Source of the DNA: Diphasiastrum complanatum
Taxonomy: Eukaryota; Streptophyta; Lycopodiopsida; Lycopodiales; Lycopodiaceae
Direction: 5' to 3'
Length of the DNA: 64,000 nt
NCBI GenBank assembly: GCA_029204225.1
Contig: CM055095.1
Coordinates: 52,177,836 to 52,241,835, forward strand
Position numbers and translations under genes: made by a program. Positions 48,291 to 58,778 of this stretch are shown in pieces. Position 1 is the first letter of the stretch. Each line of letters starts with the position of its first letter. The notes under the pieces are model-generated. The model was given only the letters and a program-made list of their open reading frames with translations, was not told where the DNA came from and ran no database searches.

Positions 48291-49432
48291 ACCTATTTTT
48301 GCATAGCCCATCCAATCTCGAACCTTCATTGGAGTCCCTTTCTTTTGGATACAACTCTAAATACAATTCTGCTTCCACCATATCCACACGTTTGAATTCA
48401 CAGTACATCTTTAAAAATTTCTTTGGACTGTCGAACAAAACCTCAGGTTCATCTCCACTCTTGAAAGAAATCGGCCGCACTGTGACATTGATGGAAGTAG
48501 GTGCAGGCCCATTTGTCGTGCAAACTGATTGATACAACTGCTCAGCAAAAGAAAAATCAAGGACACGTTGGTTCGTAAAAAACGAGGCTCGACGAATATT
48601 CTTTGACTCAATTCCATACATATGCTTGCCCCACACGTAACCAACATCATCAGAGGAATATGCATCGAGATTGACATTTGTTTCCTCCTCAAACTCACCC
48701 AATGCATCATCATTATCGGAGGATGATACAATGTCATAGAGGCCTCCAGATATTGTTCCAGTCAGATCAACCCTTGGCTCCAGTGGACGTTTTCCAACCT
48801 GTCCAACCAGCTTGGCTGTATTTCGACCAATAGAAAATTTCGTCTTTTGGGTGGCGTCGTTTCGATGTAACGTTTCGTCGTGCTTGTTTTCTACCTCTAG
48901 ATAGAGTTGGAGCTGAGGATGGTACCAATTCTGTCTCAAAGAATAATACCACTTCTGTTCCTCTCAGCTCGCTGACTACAACCGTGGCAATTTCAGCTGT
49001 CTCCATCATTGTTTCTTCACGTTCTCGCATCATTTCATGCAAGGTTTGAAGAGCAATCATCCCATCGAGTAAATTTTCATGATATCTATGCAATGCACCA
49101 GTTGAGTCATGAATTTCGGGTACCTTCGTATAATGCACTGTATCCGAGCAAGACAAAACAAAATGGCGTTCTTTTTCATTAGAACCCCGGGTCATGAATT
49201 CAACCCTTTCAATGGTTTCATGCATTATAATAGCCCGCACCACACCTATAGTTTCAACATCCTCCATAAAAAATCCAGGCTCACCAACTGATACTTTGGA
49301 GACAATGACAAAGACTTTCATGTACTGGCCACTGGAACTAGGCTTCTGAACAATTTTCTATTCCTTTGTAAAAAGAATTGGATTCGCATCACCCACTAGC
49401 ATGAGAATAGTCTCTTCTGCTGCGGAGAAAGC
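48291..49432 (-). pseudogene. unidentified coding-like region fused to copia fragment
   Basis: Two long minus-strand frames (about 49321-48767 and 48939-48214) overlap, as one gene with a frame change near 48.85 kb would. The first runs MKVFVIVSKVSVGEPGFFME, later a Glu/Met-rich stretch with MREREETMMETAEIA, then a basic patch RGRKQARRNV. The second has an acidic patch (SSDNDDALGEFEEET) and SPKKFLKMYCEFKRV. A TAG lies upstream of the first frame near 49345. A CAG at 49433-49435 could be a splice acceptor. I do not recognise the family. It could be a captured host gene fragment or an element-encoded protein. Confidence 0.4.
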
Positions 49433-49534
49433 CTGCAAACGCTCAACATATAAACAACATTAGTATGAGAAGACGAAAACATAAAATTTTAAATATATAT
49501 ATTACATATTTGAAAGTATATATATGAGTTTATG

Positions 49535-49768
<234 letters not shown>

Positions 49769-49879
49769 TATATAACCATATATGATCTCATATGTGATTA
49801 AGGTTTTTAAATGCAAAGAAAAGTGAAGGGGGGGGGAGGGAGAATTTATAAAAAAGCATTTAAAACGTTGGGTATTTTT

Positions 49880-51734
49880 CCTTGATGCACTTTGTGTTGA
49901 GGTCCCTGAGCTCCAGATTTGATCAGTTCCGCACAGGTATCAAGGCTCCCTGAGCCAAAGGATTTATCGTTTGATTGCCCACTTTATGGTCCACTCCGTG
50001 CCTTGTTGCTTCTGCACCTTGGTTTCTCTCCTTGTCCCAGCCTGATCTTGATACTTTTCCATCTTGAGTACTCCGCAATGCACCTCTCACTTACCTTGAA
50101 GTAGCTCTTTGAATCAACCCAAATGTAACCATTGACCTCGTGGAAAGCCAAAGGGTCCGCATACGAACTATCTCTTCGCGTTTGTTTGAAGCACCATGTC
50201 CGTCGCGCAAAACCTGACTTTCACAATTCCATCACTTGTCAGTTGCCTCACAGTCAAAACAAGAACTATACATCGAGCTTGGCTTCAAGTAGCTCTCTTT
50301 GAATCAGACACATGCACCCAGAGTTTGCACTAGTCCGATCTAAACGCGAACTGTCTCTTAGCGTCCGTTCGAAATACCAAGTCTCTAATGCAAGACTCAA
50401 CTTTCACAGTTCCTTCATTGATCAGCTGCCTTACACGTGACACAAGCCAACCTCATTATTGCTGGTCCAGATAAAGCCTATAACAAGCTTTCCTTTCCAC
50501 AACAAAAACTTGTCAACTCATTAGGTCCAAAGTTCGCCAGTCTCCTCGTGTGAGTATGGCAAGGTCACCTTGAATTTGCCCCCGTTTTGATCAACTTTCA
50601 TTTAAAATTTGCCCCAAGAGAGAGGTGTGTGATAGTTCCCCCTCCACTTATAAAATCAGTTGATCGGACTTAGAGTAGAGTTCTTCCGACAAAAAGCCTT
50701 TCCAACACTTTGCTTCCCATCTGCTAGGATTATGGCTCGATCCAACTTGTTGCCAATCTTTGAAGAGGATCCTAGTCTTTCTCCTTTGAGGAAAAACCCA
50801 ACTGATACTGGATATCACCCATGCTCAGTGAGTTTCAGTTCCGAAGGTGGCCGTCCCAAAACAAAAGACCAACTGCTCCATAGCATATCTCCCCTGAAAT
50901 TGCCCTTTCCAACTTTTGACTTCTTGCTTGCGTCTAGTGGGCGTTGTCGCAAATGAAACTAACCCAAGAAACAGGCTAGCCATCCATCCTTTGCAAACAT
51001 TGAGTCGTTTCGTTGTCGTTCACGTGCGAGTACTTGAACTGCAAATCCGCCCCACAGATTCTGTAGTCCTCTTTGTTTGATGGTATCAGCCTTCAAAAGA
51101 AAAGGTTCCTTCTCGAGCCATCAGCTCCTTGTATCACAAGCAATCATGCAAACCAGGCAAAGCACGAGTACTAAGACTCACCACGAATACATACAAGTAA
51201 GACACTCAGGCAGGTTTACTAACAAGAAACAAAGACAAGGTCCCCGTTTGAGATGGTCCTGCCAACGGACCTTTGTCTGGCCGCGCCCATACAAATCGAT
51301 CACAGAATCAGCCCACATAGGACACCCCTCCAACTATCCGTGCTTTCACCATTAAGCAGCACATTGCCTCAATCACGCCCCACCACTTTTTGGTCGATAG
51401 ACCTTATAGGTAAACGATCGGCAGCTATCTCGCACCGGCAGCTAACCACCCGTGCTTTACACCCGAATTCGAACAGCATCTCTGTATCAATGGTTAGCCC
51501 GTATAGTTCGAATATGTCGCCCCGCACCCCACAAGGCACAGACCGTGCTTACACCAACCTAATGGCAGCACACTGCCTCATCTGTCCTACGTGTAGACAG
51601 CACCAGGCCCGAACCGCGAGAACTGACCATGCTTACACCTCAAGGGCAGCACCTTGACTCATCAAGTCCCCGGTTCTGCGGACCACCCTAACCTGGATGC
51701 ACTCGTGCTTACACTGTGGGCAGCTGGCCATTTC
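49880..51734 (-). mobile_element. family G internal region (G0), inverted
   Basis: Matches the G1 internal region (52957-55402) in the opposite orientation and the G2 internal region (58779-61347) in the same orientation, for example around CCGCACAGGTATCAAGGCTC and GGCTAGCCATCCATCCTTTGC. Frames are short and not conserved. The right end meets a plus-strand LTR of G1 head to head; the left end is cut near 49880. Confidence 0.75.
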
Positions 51735-52956
51735 TATTGTAAAGCTATCTTCATAAGCTTTACTTCCGGCGCCACTGGCACCAGCATTGTCCACGGCGCT
51801 AGCATCATCCCTGCTGCTCCCAGAGGAAACGGCACCGGCACCACTATGACCAGAATCCAACCGGCGCCAAGTTCCTATGGCTGAAAATCTTTGATCGGTT
51901 CTAGCGAAGTCCAAAGAGCTCAGATCGATGTGCAATCACCTCACACGATCTAGGCATGATTAAAGAAAGCCTGGGGCCAGTAAAATCTAGAGAGATAAAA
52001 TGACTTTCTAGAAAGAGAAAATCCTAGAGAGAGAAAAATGTGCTTTACCAGCCTAGGTAGAGTGCTTGGTATGAGGGGGGGTGCCAAATCCCACCAATAC
52101 TATACGGGAGTGCGGGTTGCGACTCAAGGCGAGCTCCAACCAACTCTCTGCCTCCCTCGCTGGAATGTTGTCATGGTTCTCACCTTGGCATGCTAGCGCT
52201 CCGGAGACTAGGGTCGGTCACACACTTGAAATGTAACCTTCTCAGATTTATCAATAAAGTGGGATTTTTCTCAAACTGACTCTGATTACCTTCCGGGTTT
52301 CAGTGTTCGGTAAAAGCGCCAGTTGTAAGGCCGCTTCAAAATTTTTAAGTTGGCACATAGCTGAGGGTCGTATCCCGGGATGCCAGCGGTATGCCGTCGG
52401 GACCATTCGGTTTGTGGCGCCAGCGGTATGCTGTAGGGACCATTTGGTCTAGGAACTGGTTGTCTCCATATCTGTCATGGCTTGTGGTTTAGGGTGTTCC
52501 TTGCATGAACGTGACTGGGTTAAGCTCTTGGGGAACGGGCTCTAACCTGTCGGCTGAGTTGGATGGCTTGCTTGGGTGGAAGTTACCTGTTTATAGCTGT
52601 CCGAGTCTGGCGTGGCGCCAGGTTGGGTTCCAGTGCTTGTGACGAAGCTTTCAGTTGGTTAAGTCTGATGTAAGTTTGACCGCTTGCTTGGAATGGATGT
52701 TACTCGTCTGTAACCAAGCTTCGAGTTGGTTAAGTTTGATGTATGTCAGCTGTCTTGCTTGGCGGGAAGTCACCCACATCGGGACCACCGATCTGGCATG
52801 GCGCCAGGTTGGATCTCAATGTTGGTTTTCGGAACTTCAAGTTGGTTAAGTCTGATCGTTGTTGGCGAGTTGGCTGCTTGTATGTCAAGTGGATTTTGGA
52901 TGGCAAGAGTTGAAGGCTAGGAAGCTAAGTCGTGGTTCCTGGCTCCCTTTGGGATG
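51735..52956 (+). repeat. 5' LTR of family G element G1
   Basis: About 1.2 kb. Starts TATTGTAAAGC (TGTTGTAAAGC elsewhere). U3 is rich in GGCGCC. A CT/GA-rich block and the AATAAAG signal (about 52254) follow, then the TTGGTTAAG repeats. It ends truncated at GGGATG (52956); GCCTGCGCTACA and the primer site are missing. Confidence 0.75.
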
Positions 52957-55402
52957 AACGGGGAACTTGATGAGTCAAGGTGCTGCCCTTGAGGTGTAAG
53001 CACGGTCAGTTCTCGCGGTTCGGGCCTGGCGTTGTCTGCACGTAGGACGGATGAGGCAAAGTGCTGCCTAGGGACGTGAAAGCACGGTTTGTACCTTGTG
53101 GGGTGCGGGGCGACATATTCGAACTGTACGGGTTAACCATTGATACAGAGATGCTGCTCGAATTCGGGTGTAAAGCACAGGTGGTTAGCTGTCGGTGCGG
53201 GATAGCTGCCGATCGTTTAGCTATAAGGACTATCGACCAAAAAGTGGTGGGGCGTCACTGAGGCAATGTGCTGCTTAATGGTGAAAGCACGGATAGTTGG
53301 AGGGGTGTCCTATGTGGGCTGATTCCGTGATCGATTTGTATGGGCGCGGCCAGGCAAAGGTCCGTTGGCAGGACCATCTCAAAGGGGGACCTTGTCTTTG
53401 TTACTTGTTAGTAAACCTGCCTGAGTGTCTTACTTGTACGTATTCGTGGTGAGTCTTAGTACTCGTGCTTTGCCAGGTTTGCATGATTGCTTGTGATACA
53501 AGGAGCTGATGGCTCGAGAAGGAACCTTTTCTTTTGAAAGCTGACACCATCAAACAAAGAGGACTACAGAATCTGTGGGGCGGATTTGCAGTTCAAGTAC
53601 TCACACGTGAACGACAACGAAACGACTCAATGTTTGCAAAGGATGGATGGCTAGCCTGTTTCTTGGGTTAGTTTCATTTGCGACAACGCCCACCAGACGC
53701 AAGCAGGAAGTCAAAAGTTGAAAAGGGCCATTTCAGGGGAGATCTTCTATGGAGCAGTTGGTCTTCATTTTGGGATGGCCACCTTCGGAATTGAAACTCA
53801 CTGAGCATGGGCGATATCCAGAATCTGTGCGGCGGATTTGCAGTTCAAGCACTCGCACGTGAACGACAACGAAATGACTCAATGTTTGCAAAGGATGGAT
53901 GGCTAGCCTGTTTCTTGGGTTAGTTTCATTTGCGACAACGCCCACCAGACGCAAGCAGGAAGTCAAAAGTTGGAAAGGGCAATTTCAGGGGAGATCTTCT
54001 ATAGCAGTTGGTCTTCATTTTGGGACGGCCACCTTCGGAACTGAAACTCACTGAGCATGGGTGATATCCAGTATCAGTTGAATTTTTCCTCAAAGGGGAA
54101 AAGACTAGGATCCCCTTCAAAGATTGGCAACAAGTTGGATCGAGCCATAATTCTAGCAGATGGGAAGCAAAGTGTTGGAATGGCTTTTTGTCCAAAGCAC
54201 TCTACTCTAAGTCCGATCAGCTGATTTATTAAGTGGAGGGGAACTATCACACACACCTCTCTCTTGGGGAAAATTTTGAATGAAAGTTGATCAAAATGGG
54301 GGCAAATTCAAGGTGACCTAGCCATACTTACACGAGGAGACTGGCGAACTTTGGACCTAATAAGTTGACAAGTTTTGTTGTGGAAAGGAAAGTTTGTTAT
54401 AGGCTTTCTCTTGACCAGCAATGATGAGGAAACATATGAGTACGTTGGCTTGTGTTACGTGTAAGGCAGCTGATCAATGAAGGAACTGTGAAAGTTGAGT
54501 CTTGCATGAGAGACTTGATATTTCGAACGGACGCTAAGGGACAGTTCGCATTGAGATCGGATTAGTGCAAACTTTGGGTGCATGTTTCTGATTCAAAGAG
54601 AGCTACTTGAAGCCAAGCTCGATGTACACTTCTTGTTTTGACTGTGAGGCAACTAACCAGTGATGGAATTGTGAAAGTCAAGTTTTGCGCGACGGACATG
54701 GTGCTTCAAACAAACGCGAAGAGATAGTTCGGATGCGGATCAAACTGGTGCGACCCTTTGGCTTTCCACGAGGTCAATGGTTACATTTGGGCTGATTCAA
54801 AGAGCTACTTCAAGGTAAGTGAGAGGTGCATTGCGGAGTACTCAATCTTTGCCTACCTTAAAGAGCCAAGATGGAAAAGTATCAAGATCAGGCTTGGACA
54901 AGGAGAGAAATCAAGGTGCAGAAGCAACAAGGCACGGAGTGCACCATAAAGTGGGCAATCAAACGATAAATCCTTCGGCTCAGGGAGCCTTGATACCTGT
55001 GCAGAACTGAACAAATCTGGAGCTCAGGGAGCTCAACACAAAGTGCATCAAGGACAAATCAGGAGCTCAAAGGAGTTCCAAAGTCGAAAGTCAGAAGCGA
55101 CAGGGGCGAGCATTTCAAAGAAAGGCCTCTGTCACCAGTTAATAAGGTTCTCGGGTTTTACAAAAGCGATATCAAATCTACGCTTTTCCCAGACAAAGAT
55201 ATATTTTCAAGTTATGTAATTTTTCAGTACAAAGAGTTGAGCCTCCGACTTGTGGTGTGCCAGTTTCAATGTTAATACAAAATGGCCAGTAAATTGAGTA
55301 CTGTGCCAAGTAGCTTAAATGTATAGTTATTTTAATTGGGAGACACCTTTACTTTAATCTGACATCTGATGAGGACATCAGATTTTATAAAGGTGGGGTG
55401 GA
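52957..55402 (+). mobile_element. internal region of element G1 (non-coding)
   Basis: 2.45 kb between two family G LTRs in direct orientation. It contains AGCACGG/GTGCTGCC units (52.98-53.3 kb), a duplicated segment (about 53.56-53.80 and 53.82-54.06 kb, from CTGTGSGGCGGATTTGCAG to the ATATCCAG end) and a pair of diverged repeats at about 54.46-54.61 and 54.65-54.82 kb that encode similar peptides with GATTCAAAGAG in common. Near the 3' end are CATCTGATGAGGACATCAG and the polypurine-like AGGTGGGGTGGA (55391-55402). No gag or pol. In size and content it fits a non-autonomous LTR derivative. Confidence 0.7.
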
Positions 55403-56314
55403 TGTTGTAAAGCTACCTTTACAAGCTTTACTTCAGGCGCCATTGGCGCCAGCTATGTCCCCGGCGCCAGCAGCGCGCCTGCTGCTCCCGGCACCACTGT
55501 GACCAGAATCCAGCCGGTGCCAAGATCCTATGGCTAAAAATCTTTGATCGGTTCTAGCGGAGTCCAGAGACACTTGAATTGTAACCTTATCAGATTTATC
55601 AATAAAGTGGGATTTTTCTCAAACTGACTCTGATTACCTTCTGGGTTTCAGTGTTCGGTAAAAGCGCTAGTTGTAAGGCCGCTTTCAAAATTTTTAACTT
55701 GGCACATAGCTGAGGGTCGTATCCCGGGACGCCAGCGGTATGCCGTCGGGACCATTCGGTCCGTGGCGCCAGCGGTATGCTGTCGGGACCATTTGGTCCA
55801 GGAACTGGTTGTTTCCATATCTGTCGCGGATTGTGGTTCTGAGTGTTCCTTGCATGAACGTGAATGGGTTAAGCTCTTGGGGAACGGGCTCTAACCTGTC
55901 GGCTGAGTTGGATGGCTTGCTTGGGTGGATGTTAGCTGTTTATGGCTATCCAGTCTGGCGTGGTGCCAGGTTGGCTTCCAGCGCTCGTGACGAAGCTTTC
56001 AGTTGGTTAAGTCTGATGTAAGTCAGACCGCTTGCTTGGAATGGATGTTACTCGTTTGTAACGAAGCTTCGAGTTGGTTAAGTTTGATGTATGTCGGGCG
56101 GCTTGTTTGGAGGGAAGTCACCCACATCGGGACCCCCGATCTGGCATGGCGCCAGGTTGGATCTCAATGTTGGTTTTCGGAACTTCATGTTGGTTAAGTC
56201 TGATTGTTGTTGGCGAGTTGGCTGCTTGTATGTCAAGTGGGTTTGGATGGCAAGAGTTGAAGGCTGGGAAGCTAAGTCGTGGTTCCTGGCTCCCTTTGGG
56301 ATGCATGCGCTACA
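55403..56314 (+). repeat. 3' LTR of element G1
   Basis: 912 bp, TGTTGTAAAGC...GCATGCGCTACA, directly after the polypurine-like tract. About 330 bp present in the 5' LTR (between GTCCARAGAG and ACACTTGAA) are missing here. Confidence 0.8.
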
Positions 56315-56712
56315 TCGCCCTGAGTCGCAACCCGCACTCCCCTATAGTATTGGTGGGATTCTGCACCCCCCTCATACCAAGCACTCTATCCAGGCTGGTA
56401 AAGCACATTTTTCTCTCTCTAGGATTTTCTCTTTCTAGAAAGTCATTTTCTCTCTCTAGATTTTATTGATTCCCAGAATTCCTTTAATCATGCCTAGATC
56501 GTGTGAGGTGATTGCACATCGATCTGAGCCCTGTGGACTTCGCTAGAACCGATCAAAGATTTTCAGCCATAGGAACTTGGCGCCGGCTGGATTTTGGCCA
56601 CAGTGGTGCCGGTGCCGTTGGCTCCGGTTGCAGCAGGGGCGCTGCTGGCGACGCGGACAATGGTGGCGCCAGTGGCGCCGGAAGTAAAGCTTATGAAGAT
56701 AGCTTTACAACA
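56315..56712 (-). repeat. family G LTR, 5' part, inverted
   Basis: On the minus strand it starts TGTTGTAAAGCTATCTTC at 56712 and matches the first part of the G1 5' LTR; it ends exactly at the end of the G1 3' LTR, so the two LTR pieces lie tail to tail. GGCGCC words are frequent (56.58-56.69 kb). Confidence 0.8.
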
Positions 56713-57290
56713 ATAGCTGCCGATCGTTTAGCTATAAGGGCTTTCGACCAAAAGGTGGTGGGACGTGAGTGAGGCAATGTGCTGCTTAATGGTTAAAGCA
56801 CGTATAGTTGAATGGGTGTTCTCTGTGGGCTGATTCTGTGATCGATCTGTATGGGCGCGGCCTGACAAAGGTCCTTTTGCAGGACTATCTCAAAGGGGGA
56901 CCTTGTCTTTGTTACCTTTTAGTAAAATTGCCTGAGTGTCTTGCTTGCATGTATTCGCGGTGAGTCTTAGTACTCATGCTTTGCCTGGTTTGCATGATTG
57001 CTTGTGATACAAGGAGCCGATGGCTCGAGAAGGAACCTTTTTTTTGAAGGCTGACACCATCAAACAAGAGGACTGCAGAATCTGTGGGGCGGATTCGCAG
57101 TTCAAGTACTCGCACGTGAACGGCAACAAAACGTCTGGATGTTTGCAGAGGATGGATGACTAGCCTGTTTCTTGGGTTAGTTTCATTTGCGATGACGCCC
57201 ACCAGACGCAAGCAGGAAGTCAAAAGTTGGAAAGAGCAATTTCAAGGGAGCTCTTCTATGGAGCAGTTGGTCTTCATTTGGGATGGCTAC
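56713..57290 (+). mobile_element. fragment of family G internal region
   Basis: Matches about 53.2-53.8 kb in the same orientation (GCCGATCGTTTAGCTATAAG ... GACAAAGGTCC ... CGCCCACCAGACGCAAGC). Both ends are abrupt joints to LTR pieces. Confidence 0.75.
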
Positions 57291-57594
57291 CAGTGCTCGT
57301 GACGAAGCTTTCAGTTGGTTAAGCCTGATGTAAGTCAGACCACTTGATTGGAGTGGATGTTACTCGTTTGTAACGAAGCTTCAAGTTGGTTGAGTTTGAT
57401 GTATGTCGGGCGGCTTGCTTGGAGAGAAGTCACCCTAATCGAGACCCAATGTTGGTTTCTGAACTTCCAGTTGGTTGTGTCTGATCGTTGTTGGCGAGTT
57501 GGCTGCTTGTATGCCAAGTGGGTTTGGATGGCAAGAGGTGATGACTGGGAAGCTAAGTATGGTTCTCGGCTCCCTTTGGGATGCCTGCACTACA
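57291..57594 (+). repeat. family G LTR, 3' end fragment
   Basis: Contains the TTGGTTAAG subunits and ends GCCTGCACTACA at 57594. Confidence 0.75.
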
Positions 57595-58069
57595 GCTCTC
57601 CAACACCTCACAAAAACTCCTCTCTCTCTGTCTCTCTCTCCGCTCTCTCCGTCAGAATGCACAGCGTGGGTCGGTGGCCGCTCTCCGGGCTCCGGCGCCA
57701 GGGCCTCCGCTGGGGTGTCGGGAGTCTAGGTTGCTGCCAACGCTGCTCCAGCGCCAGTCCGGGAGTGGGCGCTGGTTCAACGGGAGCCCCAGAACCTGCC
57801 AGGTTGTTCCGGCCTACAGGAAACCACGCACGAACAAGATCTCAATGGGGGACGACACCGCCCTCGTCTAGGACGCGCGCGGGTGCCATGTCGAAGCCGT
57901 CCCTCGCGCTCGTCCTGGGCAGTAGTGCACAACGCCCGTCGCCCTGGGCTTGGAAGAGCTCAGGGGTTGGTGTCCCTGGCGAGCACAGCCCGTGCGCGTG
58001 AGCTAGACCCCAGCGCCACTCTGGGAGCTCGCGCGGCCTGAAGCCATGTCCTGAAACCCTAAACCCTAA
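57595..58069. other. GC-rich unassigned segment ending in a telo-box
   Basis: The composition differs clearly from the surroundings (many GGCGCC, CGCGCG and GGGCGC words). Plus-strand frames are open for 60-200 codons but three overlap, so no gene is called. At 58054-58069 it ends with two telomere-type units (AAACCCTAAACCCTAA), a motif also common in plant gene leaders. Confidence 0.4.
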
Positions 58070-58140
58070 TCATCCCCAAGGATCAACTTTATTAGATCTG
58101 GAAGAGGTTACATTAATACATAGACTGACCGGTCTCGGGG
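58070..58140 (-). repeat. fragment of the H-type LTR
   Basis: Matches about 61706-61775 (ACTTTATTAGATYTGGAAGAGG, ATAGACTGACCGGTCTCGGG) and then meets a family G LTR end. Confidence 0.7.
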
Positions 58141-58778
58141 TGTAGCGCAGGCATCCCAAAGTAGCCAACTCGCCAACAACGATCAGACTTAACCAACTTG
58201 AAGTTACGAAAACCAACATTGAGATCCAACCTGGCGCCATGCCAGATCGGGGGTCCCGATGTGGGTGAATTCCCACCAAGCAAGCCGCCCGACATACATC
58301 AAACTTAACCAACTCGAAGCTTCATTACAAATGAGTAACATACATTCCAAGCAAGCGGTCTGACTTACATCAGACTTAACAAACTGAAAGCTTCGTCATG
58401 AGCGCTGGAAGCCAACCTGGCACCACGCCACACTGGATAGCCATAATCAGGTAACTTCCACCCAAGCAAGCCATCCAACTCAGCCGACAGGTTAGAGCCC
58501 GTTCCCCAAGAGCTTAACCCATTCACGTTCATGCAAGGAACACTCAGAACCACAAGCCGCGACAGATATGGAAACAACCAGTTCCTGGACCAAATGGTCC
58601 CGACAGCATATCGTTGGCACCACGGACCGAATGGTCCCGACGGCATACCGCTGGCATCCCGGGATACGACCCTCAGCTATGTGCCAAGTTAAAATTTTGA
58701 AAGCGGCCTTACAACTGGCGCTTTTACCAAACACTGAAACCCAGAAGGTAATCAGAGTCAGTTTGAGGCTTTACAACA
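58141..58778 (-). repeat. 3' LTR of element G2
   Basis: 638 bp on the minus strand from TGTTGTAAAGC (58778) to GCCTGCGCTACA (58141). Most of U3/R is missing: the first 12 bases join directly to CTCAAACTGACTCTG. Confidence 0.8.

Noticed and set aside
55740-56021. Frames of about 93 codons repeated at 46878-47159, 55740-56021 and 58365-58646
   Set aside because: Their conservation follows from recent copying of family G LTRs; the same LTR carries several overlapping frames and none begins or ends at a sensible position.
57348-58001. 217-codon plus-strand frame in the GC-rich segment
   Set aside because: It begins inside an LTR fragment, two other frames overlap it, and high GC lengthens chance frames.
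58054-58069. Interstitial telomere array
   Set aside because: Only two units; telo-boxes of this size are ordinary in plant promoters and leaders.
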